A DNA stretch of 64,000 nucleotides from Meiothermus sp. Pnk-1. GTDB taxonomy: Bacteria; Deinococcota; Deinococci; Deinococcales; Thermaceae. This document shows, piece after piece, positions 32,344-41,118 of the stretch. The notes under the pieces are model-generated. The model saw only the letters and a list, made by a program, of their open reading frames with translations. It had not been told where the DNA came from and searched no databases. The position numbers and the translations under genes were made by a program. Numbering within the stretch: position 1 is the stretch's first letter; the number at the start of each line of letters is the position of its first letter. The DNA lies in the NCBI RefSeq assembly GCF_003226535.1, contig NZ_QKOB01000017.1:1-64000 (forward strand), in the 5' to 3' direction.

Positions 32344-35300
32344 GTGAGCAACCCCCATTCTCCCAGCCGCTCCCAGGCCTGGAGCACCAGCCTCCGGGTA
32401 CGGTACTCCCCGTGGTGCCTTTCCTCCTTCTCCTTGAGGACCCGGAAGGTCTCGCCTGGGAAGGTGCTCGCCCCCTGGCGCTTGCGGTAGGCCTTTTCGT
32501 CCAGGGGGTCTTCCACCTCTTCGTAGGGGGAGAGGATGTCGGCAAGCTCCCCCTCGGTGAGGTCCTTGGGGTCCAGGATGTAGCGGAGTTGCTTCCGGGT
32601 GAGGCCGTAAAGCCTGGCGTAGTAGGCGTCCAGCTCGGCCCGGATCCTGGCCCTCCGCTCCTCGTCCCAGACGAAGGGCGGGAAGGGGTAAGGGCCCTGG
32701 AGCCACTCCGGGGGCGTGTTGGGGTGGAGGGAGGCCTGGGCCTTCCAAGCCAGGATCGCCTGGCGGAGGGCCTCGTCCGCTTCCTTCCACACGTCCTGGG
32801 CGAGGGGAGCTAGGTCCCAGGCGGTGTAGGTGAGTTCCAGAACCCGGGGGACCAGGAAGGCGAGGTCCTGGGGGGTGTAGGCGGAGGGGGGGAGGATGGG
32901 GAACTGCTTGAGGTAGTGGAAGGTGAGGTGGGTTCCGCCCACCTTTTGCCGGGCCACGTAGTCCAGGACTAAAGCGGAAGTGTTGCCGATCAGGGCCAGT
33001 ATCTTCGGAGCCCCCTCGGCAGTCAAGGCCAGGGGAACGGTATGACCCACTCCTACCCTTGGGAGGACCGTGAAAATGGTCGTGCGCTCGTTGGTGGCGT
33101 TGGTGATATCCCTAAACCCAAGCAACCACCCCCGCTTCCACTCCCAAAGGACATTCCCCCTCCGGTCCCTTTGCCTTAGGCGCTCCTCCACCTCTTGGGC
33201 GGGCACCCAGTAGCGGGGAAGGGGCAGGCGGGCGGGGTCCTGGTGCTCCTCGAGGGTCATGTCCCGGGTGTCGGAGCCCTCGTAGGTGGCGAAGCGGTGG
33301 TCGTAGTGCCAGAGCATCTTGGCCTCGTAGAGGGGGAGGTAGACCTCTTCGCCCCGCACGAAGCGGTTGCCCACCAGGCGGAAGCCTTGGGCTTTTAGGT
33401 CATCCTGGGTGCGGAAGAGGCCCGAGTCGCTGGTCATGTTGAAAAGCCCCTGCCGGAACCGGATGCCCCAGGGGTTTTCCTCCGGCTCCTCCCGCCAGAG
33501 GATGGGCACCTTCCGGTAGATGGCCTTGGTGAGCTCGGCGTCCTGCCGGGTGCGGAAGACGGGGCAGGTGCGGGTGTTGGGGTTTAGGAGGGCGAACTCC
33601 TCTGGGGTCAGGCTGAAGAGGCGCTCGGGGTCCCGGGCGTGGTCCACCTCCGTGGCGAAGAAGACCAGCTTGGCGGGGGCGTCCTTCCCCAGGGCCCTGC
33701 CCCGGAGGGCGAAGACGCAGAACTTTTGGCGGCTATCCACCGCTGGAAATATCTTCTCGCGGTTCTCAAAGTCCAGGAGCGCCGAGAGCTGACCCCGTTC
33801 CACCACCTCGGCGAAGAAGTCCTTGTTGGAGTCGTCGGTGGCGATGCCGGTGGGGACGATAATCCCTGCCCGCCCCTTGGGGGCTATGAGGCTTCGGGCC
33901 AGCTCGGCGAAGTAGCGGTAAGTGTTTGCGTCCCCCTTGGCGGTGAGGGGGTAGCGGCCACTATGCCGGGTGAACCCTACCGTGGCCTCAACGTCGTGGA
34001 CATGCTGAAGCCAGGCTTGATGCAGATCGGGGTTGGTTTCCTTTAGCTTATCTATGGCGTCCTTTCGGGCTCTCCCAGCGAGGGCGGCAATAGCGGGGTC
34101 TTTATCCGAGAAAAACTCCTTTTCGTCGGGCTCCAGAACCTCCCACGGCGGGTTTCCTAGGACCACGTCAAAACCCCCCCGGGCGAAGACCTCGGGGAAC
34201 TCCAGCCACCAGTGGAAGAAGCGGTGGCGCTCCTTGGCGACCTGGATGGCGGCCCGGGTGGGGGGGTTGAGGTAGGAGCTCTGCTCAAGCTGGCTCAAGG
34301 AGGCGTGGGCCTGCTGCACCAGCCAGTTGAGCCCCTCCCCGTCGGGCAGGCGCACCCCGGGGGCCGGGCGCAGGAAGAAGGCGGCAGTCCAGTAGTCGGC
34401 CAAAAGCTCCAGCTTGCGCACCGGCTCGCTTTCCCGCCAGGCCTGGTAGCGGCGCCGTTTTTCCTCCACCTGGGCGGCGCTTTCCTCGGCGAAGTCTAGG
34501 GGCGGGGGCGCGGGGGGCTGGAAGAAGAGGCCTTCCCCCACGGGGCCGAAGCGCAGGGCCTTGCGGGCCTCCTTGGGAACCCCCTCCCGGTCGTAGGCCT
34601 CCTTGGGGATGCCCAAGGAGAGGAAGTCCGGCGGGGCGCCCACCAGGGAGTTGCCCACCTTGAAGTGGTGGTCCAGGAAGGAGAGGGGTTTGCCCCGGGC
34701 GGCCGAGGCCACCCACAGGGAGAGCTTGGCCAGCTCCACCGCCATGGGGTTCAGGTCCACCCCGTAGAGGCAGCGGGCGGCCACCTGGTGGCGGGCCTCG
34801 TAGAGGGCCTCGAGGTCGCTTTTGTCCTGCCCCCGCACCTCCAGAAGCTTTTCCGCCAGGTACTCCAGGGCGGAGATGAGGAAGGCCCCCGAGCCCATGG
34901 CCGGGTCCACCACCTTGAGGGAGAGGAGGGCCTCCTCCTGGCGTTTGGGGTCCTCCCCCACCTCCTGGAGCCGGGCCTCCACCACCGGCACCAGGCTCTC
35001 CTGGAGGACCAGCTGCACCAGCTCCCGGGGGGTGTAGTAGCTGCCCGAGGCCTTCCGCTCCAGGAGGTGGCTTTCCAGGGTGTAGCGCCCTTCCACCAGG
35101 CGGGGGGCGAGGGCCAGGATCCCCTCGTAGACGTGGCCGATTTCTTCCACCTCGAGGTCGCGGTAGTTGATGCGCTCCAAGGCCCCGTCCCGCTCCACGT
35201 GGGTGAGGAGCCGGATGGCCTGGAGGAGCTTGGCGTTTGCGGGCCGGGGCAGGTCGGGGTTCTGCGCCCGCTCCCCGGGGTCCAGCACGCCCCCTGTGAG

Positions 35301-36356
35301 GAGGGGAAGGCCCTCGGGGTCAAAGAGCTCCCCGTTTAGGGCCGGGATCCCCAGGCGCTCGTCCCCCCGGTGGACCAGCTGGAAGGTGAGGAGGAGCTTC
35401 TCCCAGAGGTCGGTGTGGGCGTCCTCGCCGAAGGGGTTTGGCTGGGATGCCCGCTCCCTGAGGGCCGAGATGCTGTACTCCCGCTGGTAGACCCAGGAAA
35501 GGGGCCCCTCGGCGGGAAGCAGGTTCCGGCTTTCCGCGTAGAGGAGGAAGAGGATGCGGTAGACAAGCCGGAGGAGCTCGGCGTGGTAGGCCTTGAGGGT
35601 TTCCTCGTCCTGGAGCTTTTGGCGAAGGGCGTCGTTGAGGAAGGCGTTGCCCAGGACCTGGAGGGCCTCCACCACCCCCTTGCGCAGGGCCTCCCGGGCC
35701 CGGGTGCCCGTCTCCCGGGCGGCCTCGTAGTAGCGGTCCAGGGGGGTCTTCCCGTCCGAGCCCTTCCGGAAGCGGCTCGGGTGGAGGAGGAGCCAGAGGA
35801 TCTGGAACTCCTTCAGGGCCTGGTCCCTGGGGGCCTTGAAGAGCTCCACCAGGTTGAAGGCCACGTACCCCGGGACGGAGACGTGGTAGTACTTGCGCAA
35901 AAGGCGCACCTCCCAGGGGCAGGCCAAAACGCCCCAGTCCTGGCTTGGGTGGAGGTTCAGGTAGGTCTGGAGGAGGGCCTGGGGGCTTTTCTCCCTGCGG
36001 CTAGGCCTTAGGTCCAGCTCCGCGGCCACCAGGTGCAGGGGTGGGGCGTCCTCGGCCTCCCACCCCCGGTGGCTGATGGGAAAGGTCTGGTCCGCCACCG
36101 CCAGGTGGCCCCGGTTGTAGACCGGCTTGTAGTCCAGGGCGCGGAAGAAGGGCAAAAGCCAGGCCTCCCGGGCCCGGGAGGTGTCCTGAAGCTCAAAGAG
36201 GTCGGGCAGGCGCTCGCAGAGGTTCAAAAGGGCGTAGAAGCGGTCCCGAAGCGCCTCCGGGCTAAGCCCCACCTCCTTCAGGGCCTCGGGCCGGGTGAGG
36301 CTTTGCAGAAACTCCTCGGTGAGAAGGCTTCCGGAAATGCGGATGGCGTAGAACAC
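32340..36356 (-). CDS. N6-adenine DNA methyltransferase, PglX/DrmMI-like
   Basis: This 1338-residue Eco57I/PglX-type enzyme shows the SAM site KVVDPAMGSGAFL (482-493), YGVDLNPMAVELAKLSLWVA (531-550) and the catalytic VVLGNPPWEV (731-740). A helical region precedes it; the C-terminal half (GFRLVGNRFVRGEEVYLPLY, THLTFHYLKQFPILPP) looks like a target-recognition and specificity part. No nuclease motif is seen. In BREX and class-1 DISARM such enzymes mark host DNA. It is the last gene of the helicase series, 11 bases after the SNF2 gene. Its own tail includes the TAC promoter -35 box. Confidence 0.88.
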   Translation of the reverse strand: MFYAIRISGSLLTEEFLQSLTRPEALKEVGLSPEALRDRFYALLNLCERLPDLFELQDTSRAREAWLLPFFRALDYKPVYNRGHLAVADQTFPISHRGWEAEDAPPLHLVAAELDLRPSRREKSPQALLQTYLNLHPSQDWGVLACPWEVRLLRKYYHVSVPGYVAFNLVELFKAPRDQALKEFQILWLLLHPSRFRKGSDGKTPLDRYYEAARETGTRAREALRKGVVEALQVLGNAFLNDALRQKLQDEETLKAYHAELLRLVYRILFLLYAESRNLLPAEGPLSWVYQREYSISALRERASQPNPFGEDAHTDLWEKLLLTFQLVHRGDERLGIPALNGELFDPEGLPLLTGGVLDPGERAQNPDLPRPANAKLLQAIRLLTHVERDGALERINYRDLEVEEIGHVYEGILALAPRLVEGRYTLESHLLERKASGSYYTPRELVQLVLQESLVPVVEARLQEVGEDPKRQEEALLSLKVVDPAMGSGAFLISALEYLAEKLLEVRGQDKSDLEALYEARHQVAARCLYGVDLNPMAVELAKLSLWVASAARGKPLSFLDHHFKVGNSLVGAPPDFLSLGIPKEAYDREGVPKEARKALRFGPVGEGLFFQPPAPPPLDFAEESAAQVEEKRRRYQAWRESEPVRKLELLADYWTAAFFLRPAPGVRLPDGEGLNWLVQQAHASLSQLEQSSYLNPPTRAAIQVAKERHRFFHWWLEFPEVFARGGFDVVLGNPPWEVLEPDEKEFFSDKDPAIAALAGRARKDAIDKLKETNPDLHQAWLQHVHDVEATVGFTRHSGRYPLTAKGDANTYRYFAELARSLIAPKGRAGIIVPTGIATDDSNKDFFAEVVERGQLSALLDFENREKIFPAVDSRQKFCVFALRGRALGKDAPAKLVFFATEVDHARDPERLFSLTPEEFALLNPNTRTCPVFRTRQDAELTKAIYRKVPILWREEPEENPWGIRFRQGLFNMTSDSGLFRTQDDLKAQGFRLVGNRFVRGEEVYLPLYEAKMLWHYDHRFATYEGSDTRDMTLEEHQDPARLPLPRYWVPAQEVEERLRQRDRRGNVLWEWKRGWLLGFRDITNATNERTTIFTVLPRVGVGHTVPLALTAEGAPKILALIGNTSALVLDYVARQKVGGTHLTFHYLKQFPILPPSAYTPQDLAFLVPRVLELTYTAWDLAPLAQDVWKEADEALRQAILAWKAQASLHPNTPPEWLQGPYPFPPFVWDEERRARIRAELDAYYARLYGLTRKQLRYILDPKDLTEGELADILSPYEEVEDPLDEKAYRKRQGASTFPGETFRVLKEKEERHHGEYRTRRLVLQAWERLGEWGLLT

Positions 36357-36367
36357 CCTTCCCTCCT

Positions 36368-39106
36368 TTAGGCCAGTAGGGTGATGGCCAGAAGCTCATG
36401 GCCTAGAAGCTCGAGGCGGTCCAGGTCCTGGAAGGCCTCGGGCAGGGTGCCGTAGGCCCTCGCCAGGTCCCGCTTCAGGGCCTCCCGCTCCGCCCTAAGC
36501 CGGGCCAGCACCTCCAGGGCCCCCTTTGGCCCCAGCTCCTCCAGGGGGGCCCTAAGGGCCTCCTCCGCCAGGATACGGGCCTGTTGGCGGCTTAGGGCCG
36601 GGGCTTGCTTGCGGCGGTTCTGCCAAAGGGCTTCCGTCTTTTCCGGGGGGAGCTCCTTCAGGTCCAGGAGGCGGACGCCTTTGCGGAAGAGGCTTTCCAG
36701 GACCTCCCCCTTGGGCCCGAGGAAGCGGGCCCGGAAGTGGTAGAGGGCCACGGGCTCGCCGGCGCCGGGGGGCAGGGCCAAAAGGGCGGTCCTCGCCCCG
36801 TCCAGGTCCCGGTAGGCCCGGAAGCGGAGGTGGCCCACCAGGTGCTCCACCAGGGGGTGAGCCAGGTCCAGCACCTCCACGCCCAGGGGGGCCTGGGGGT
36901 CAAAGCTAAAGGGGCCAAACTCCGGGGGAAGCCCCGGCACCGGCTCCCCGGCCCCCCGCTGGGCGGTGTAGGGGTCCTGCCCCTCCACCTGCCAGCCCAG
37001 GTAGCGGAGCCCGTCCAGCACGAAGCTTTCCAGGGTCTTGGGGCTTCCCGCCCGCTTCAGGGCCTCTTGCAGGCGGTTTTCCACGTCGGGGAGGCTGAAC
37101 TCGCTGTGGCCGTAGAAGCCTTCCCGCACGGCCCTATAGGCTGCCTCCCACTCGGGCGCCTCCTCCTCGGCGAAGAGGGGGGCCTGCAGCCGGCGCTCCC
37201 CCCGCCAGTCCCTTTGCCAGAGGGCCTCGAGGCGGGCCCTCAGGTAGGTCTCCTCCCCGAAGAAGGCGGGCACCACCCCGAGCTCCCGCCGGATCCTTTC
37301 CGCCTTTTCCAAGAGGAGGCGGAAGACGGCCACGTCAAAGGAGCGCTCGTAGTAGAGGGTGCGGATGCGCACCACGGGCTCGGGCTGGCCGAAGCGGTCT
37401 ATGCGCCCGTTGCGCTGCTCCAGGCGGTTGGGGTTCCAGGGGAGGTCGTAGTGGACCAGCTGGGAGGCGTGGTGCTGGAGGTTTAGGCCTTCCGAGAAGA
37501 CGTCGGTGGCCACCAAGACGGCGGGCTTTTCCCGGACGAAGGCCTCCAGCACCGCCTCCCGCTCCTCCTCCCGCATCTCTCCGTGCACGGCGAAGACGGG
37601 GTAGGGGAGGGCTTCCTGGAGCTTTTCCACCAGGTAGTCCAGGGTGTCCTTGTAGCGGGTGAAGACCAGGGTGCGCCCCCGCCCTAGGCGCAAGGGGTCT
37701 TTGAGCATCTCCAGGAGGGCTTCTAGCTTGCTGTCCTTTCGCCACGAGCGCAGGTGGCGCAAGAGGACCTCCAGGTAGGCCTTCTCCGCCTCCAGGCGGG
37801 CCTGGTCCGCCAGGGTGAGCTCGAGGCCCACCTCCGCTTCCTCCGGCAAGAGCTTGTCGGGGACGCCGTCAAAGAGGGCCGCCGCCTCCTCGTCCGTGGC
37901 CTCCTGGGCGCTTAAGGCGTTTTCCAGAAGGGCCTTCCGCCGCTTGAGGCTTTGCTCCAGGGCCCGGGGGGAGCTGGTGGCCCGGCGCATGAGGTGCATG
38001 GAAAGCCACCGCCCAAGGACCGGGACCTTCGCGGGGTCGGGGTCGTAGACCTCCGCCTGGTAGCGGCGCACCGCCTCAAAGAGCTCCAGCTCGGCCCGGT
38101 TGGGCTCCACCGGCACCTCCCGGGCCTCCCGCTCGGGGAAGGGGCTTGGCTTGCCTTCCCTGCGGAACCAGTCCTCCACGTCCCGCCGGCGCCGCTGCAC
38201 CACGTGCTTCTTGGCGGCCTCCCGGTCCAGAACGCCCCCCTTGAAAAGGCCGAGCCGCCCGGCGTCCAGGTGCTCAAGAAGGCTCTGGAAGCTTTCGCTG
38301 TGGCCGCTATGGGGCGTGGCGGTGAGGAGGAGGAGGTGGGGCACCCGCCGGGAGAGTTCCCGCACCAGCCGGTAGCGCTCCATCTGCTTGCCCCGCTCCG
38401 TGGGGGGACGGGCGGCCATGTGGGCCTCGTCCACCAGGAGGAGGTCCCAGTCCTGGTGGAGGACCAGGTGGCGCACCCCGTCCTGCTTGGCGTAGTCCAC
38501 GCTGGCGATGACCCGGTCAAAGTGGGCCCAGGGGTTGGCCCCGGGGGGGAGGGTCCGGGCCAGGCGCTTGAGGTTGGGCCCGGAAAGGATGGCGAACTCC
38601 AGGTGGAAGAAGCGCCTTAGGGCCTCCTGCCACTGGGGGAGGAGGTGGGCCGGGGCCAGGACCAGCACCCGCCGGGCCTTGTTGCGGAGGAGGAGCTCCT
38701 TGACGATGAGGCCGGCCTCCACCGTCTTGCCCAGGCCCACGTCGTCGGCGATGAGGAGGCGCACCTCGGGCTGGCGCAGGGCCATGAGCAAGGGCACGAG
38801 CTGGTAGTTGGCGGGCACCACCCGGGAGCGCTGGAGGGCCAGGAAGGGGGCGTCGGCGTGGAGGGTGGAGAGGTCCAAAGCCCGCAGGAGGAGGTCGTGC
38901 AGGGCGGGGTCCCCCGGGGTGGCCGGGGGCAGGCCCAGGGTGGTGAGGCGGAGGCCGGGGCCCTCGAGGGGCAGGTAGAAGAGGGCCTCCTCCTCGGTGT
39001 CCACCGCCCGGGCGAAGAGCACGTCCCCCTGGCGGTGCTCGAGGCGGAAATCCCGGCCCCGGGCGCGGAAAAGGGCCCCGGGGCGGAGGAGGTCTTCCAG
39101 GTTCAT
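36368..39106 (-). CDS. SNF2/HepA-like helicase (DrmD-like)
   Basis: This 912-residue Swi2/Snf2 ATPase has Walker A ADDVGLGKTVEAG (120-132), LLVDEAHMAARPP (DEAH 226-229) and LTATPHSG. Helicase-C follows with VLVATDVFSEGLNLQHHASQ and NRLEQRNGRIDRFGQPEPV. The DISARM class-1 protein DrmD is a SNF2 ATPase of about this size next to an adenine methyltransferase, as here. It is coupled to the UvrD gene by ATGA overlap. It likely moves on duplex DNA rather than unwinding it. Confidence 0.88.
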   Translation of the reverse strand: MNLEDLLRPGALFRARGRDFRLEHRQGDVLFARAVDTEEEALFYLPLEGPGLRLTTLGLPPATPGDPALHDLLLRALDLSTLHADAPFLALQRSRVVPANYQLVPLLMALRQPEVRLLIADDVGLGKTVEAGLIVKELLLRNKARRVLVLAPAHLLPQWQEALRRFFHLEFAILSGPNLKRLARTLPPGANPWAHFDRVIASVDYAKQDGVRHLVLHQDWDLLLVDEAHMAARPPTERGKQMERYRLVRELSRRVPHLLLLTATPHSGHSESFQSLLEHLDAGRLGLFKGGVLDREAAKKHVVQRRRRDVEDWFRREGKPSPFPEREAREVPVEPNRAELELFEAVRRYQAEVYDPDPAKVPVLGRWLSMHLMRRATSSPRALEQSLKRRKALLENALSAQEATDEEAAALFDGVPDKLLPEEAEVGLELTLADQARLEAEKAYLEVLLRHLRSWRKDSKLEALLEMLKDPLRLGRGRTLVFTRYKDTLDYLVEKLQEALPYPVFAVHGEMREEEREAVLEAFVREKPAVLVATDVFSEGLNLQHHASQLVHYDLPWNPNRLEQRNGRIDRFGQPEPVVRIRTLYYERSFDVAVFRLLLEKAERIRRELGVVPAFFGEETYLRARLEALWQRDWRGERRLQAPLFAEEEAPEWEAAYRAVREGFYGHSEFSLPDVENRLQEALKRAGSPKTLESFVLDGLRYLGWQVEGQDPYTAQRGAGEPVPGLPPEFGPFSFDPQAPLGVEVLDLAHPLVEHLVGHLRFRAYRDLDGARTALLALPPGAGEPVALYHFRARFLGPKGEVLESLFRKGVRLLDLKELPPEKTEALWQNRRKQAPALSRQQARILAEEALRAPLEELGPKGALEVLARLRAEREALKRDLARAYGTLPEAFQDLDRLELLGHELLAITLLA

Positions 39107-41118
39107 CCCTCACCTCCGAGGAAGGGGGAAGGCTCGCCCACGTAGCCTACCCAAAGGTGCTCCCGGGCCCGGGAGAGGGCCACGTAGAGGAGGTGGCGCT
39201 CTTTTTCCTCCTGCACCGCCCGCTCCTCCCCCTCCAGGTCCCGCAACAAGCTTTCTAAGGGGAAGAGTCCCTTTTGCGCCCCGAAGAGGGCCACCGCCCG
39301 GAACTCCAGCCCCTTGCCCCCGTGGGCGGTGCTGCAGTACACCCCTTCCACCTCGCTTTCCTCCGCCGCTCCGGCGGGGATGTCTCGGTGGTTCAGGTAA
39401 TCGGCAAGCTTCCGCACCAGCTCCCGCACGCGGGCGAAGACGGCGATTTCCCGGGGCTCGCATCCCAGGCCCAGCAGCCAGCGGATCCACCTGGCCAGCT
39501 CCTCCAGGGCCTCCTCCTCCCGGGTGAAACCACGTACCTCCGGCTCCGGGCCCTGGAGGAGAGAGAGTACCTCTCGCTGCTCCTCCTCCAGCTTCTTGGG
39601 GAGAATCCGCTCCGCCAACCCCACCACCTGCCGGGTGCTCCGGTAGTTGACCTTGAGGCGACGGGAACGTCCCCGGATGTCCAGGCCCAGAGCCTGCCAA
39701 GGGAGCGGGCTGCGGTAGATCCGCTGTGCCGGGTCCAGGGCGAAGAAAAGCCCGTCCTCCTCGACCGGGGCCAGGCTCTTCACCAAGAGGAGCTCGGCGG
39801 GGCCGAAGTCCTGGGTCTCGTCCACCAGGATGGCCCGGTAGCGGGGCAGCTTCCCCTCCTCCACCCCTTTTCGCACCTCGTGGAGGAGGCGCTGGAAGGT
39901 GAGGAAGCCCTGCGCTTCCAGGTCCTGCCAGAAGGCCTGGAAGACCTGGAACAGGGCGAGCCGCTGGCGGGCGGTGAGGGGCACGCCCCGGCCCACCCGG
40001 GGAAAGGAGCGGTAGGCCTCCCAGGTGTAGAGGCCGTGGCTATCCAGCAGGGCGTGCTCGCTCAGCAGGAAGGCGTATGGGAAGCCCAAGCTTTGGGTAT
40101 GGGTATGGAGCAGTTCCCGGAAGATGGCGTCCGTTTCCGGGATCAGTTTTGCCGTCCCCCCTAGCTTCCCGTACAGACGGTGAGCCAGGGCGTGGAGGTT
40201 CTCCACCTCCAGGTTCGGGGGCAGTTGGCCCATCAGTTGCTCCAGGGCCCGGCGCAGCCGGGCGGCCAGGAAGCGGTTGAAGGTGGTGACCAGGATGGGC
40301 TCCTCTGGGTAGCGCTCGGCAAGGACCTTGGCTCGGTGGACCACCACCACGGTCTTGCCGGTACCCGCGCTGCCGGTCACTCGGGCCGGACCGCGGAAGG
40401 TTTGCTCCACCACCTCCCGCTGTGCCGGGTGGAGAAAGACCATCCACTGCTCCCAGGGGTAGGAGAGGGCCCGTTTCAGCTCCTCCAGGTTGCGGAGGAA
40501 GAGGAGTTGCTGGCGTCCCAAGGGGTGGTTGGCCAGCTCCTCGATGGTACGGAGCCTGGGGGGGACAGGCACCAGGCGGCCCGTGGCCAGCTCCAGGAGC
40601 CTTTCCTGTACCAGGGCGGAGAGCCCGGAGATCAGCTCCTCAAACTGGCCCTCCTCGGCCATGAGAAGGGGGTCCACGTAGGACTCCGGCACCCCGAGGT
40701 CCAGGAGGTACTCGCGACTGTGGCCCGCCAGGACCGGGCGCACCTCGCGGGTGACCACCTTGACCTGCTCTATGGTGCGGTAGATCTGCAGCTCGCCGGT
40801 TTTGGCGTTGACCTCCACCTCGTGCCGCCTGGCCCAGTCGTAGGCGGGGTCGTGGTGGTCCACGTAGACCGGGATCCAGCCCGTTTCGTGGCGGTAGAGG
40901 ATCATGCGGATGTCGTCGTTGACCCGAAGGGACCAGAGGACCTTGGCCTTCGACTTCGGTAGCGCGTCTAGGCGGTGGAGCCTAAGGCCAGGATGCTCCG
41001 GGTTTTCCATGAACTTCATCAGGGAATGATCCACGAGACTCTGTTCCTCGGGCGTGAGGGCCTTTCTCGCCTTCCAGAAGCTTTCGCTGAGGCCGATAAC
41101 CGGAGTTCCCATCTTCAC
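39103..41118 (-). CDS. UvrD-like helicase with RelE-like N-terminal domain
   Basis: This is a 671-residue fusion. Residues about 8-100 (SFWKARKALTPEEQSLVDHS, RLHRLDALPKSKAKVLWSLR, DDIRMILYRHETGWIPVYVD) have the RelE/ParE toxin shape, ending in DHHDPAYDWARRH. The SF1 helicase follows: GSAGTGKTVVVVHRAK (249-264), ILVDETQDF (430-438), LKVNYRSTRQVVGLAERIL, CSTAHGGKGLEFRAV and LLYVALSRAREHL. Whether the RelE-like part still acts on RNA is unknown; it could just bind partners. The start is GTG 41118 (ATG 41112 also fits). It is coupled to SNF2 downstream and follows the BrxL-like gene directly (stop TGA then GTG). Confidence 0.85.
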   Translation of the reverse strand: MKMGTPVIGLSESFWKARKALTPEEQSLVDHSLMKFMENPEHPGLRLHRLDALPKSKAKVLWSLRVNDDIRMILYRHETGWIPVYVDHHDPAYDWARRHEVEVNAKTGELQIYRTIEQVKVVTREVRPVLAGHSREYLLDLGVPESYVDPLLMAEEGQFEELISGLSALVQERLLELATGRLVPVPPRLRTIEELANHPLGRQQLLFLRNLEELKRALSYPWEQWMVFLHPAQREVVEQTFRGPARVTGSAGTGKTVVVVHRAKVLAERYPEEPILVTTFNRFLAARLRRALEQLMGQLPPNLEVENLHALAHRLYGKLGGTAKLIPETDAIFRELLHTHTQSLGFPYAFLLSEHALLDSHGLYTWEAYRSFPRVGRGVPLTARQRLALFQVFQAFWQDLEAQGFLTFQRLLHEVRKGVEEGKLPRYRAILVDETQDFGPAELLLVKSLAPVEEDGLFFALDPAQRIYRSPLPWQALGLDIRGRSRRLKVNYRSTRQVVGLAERILPKKLEEEQREVLSLLQGPEPEVRGFTREEEALEELARWIRWLLGLGCEPREIAVFARVRELVRKLADYLNHRDIPAGAAEESEVEGVYCSTAHGGKGLEFRAVALFGAQKGLFPLESLLRDLEGEERAVQEEKERHLLYVALSRAREHLWVGYVGEPSPFLGGEG

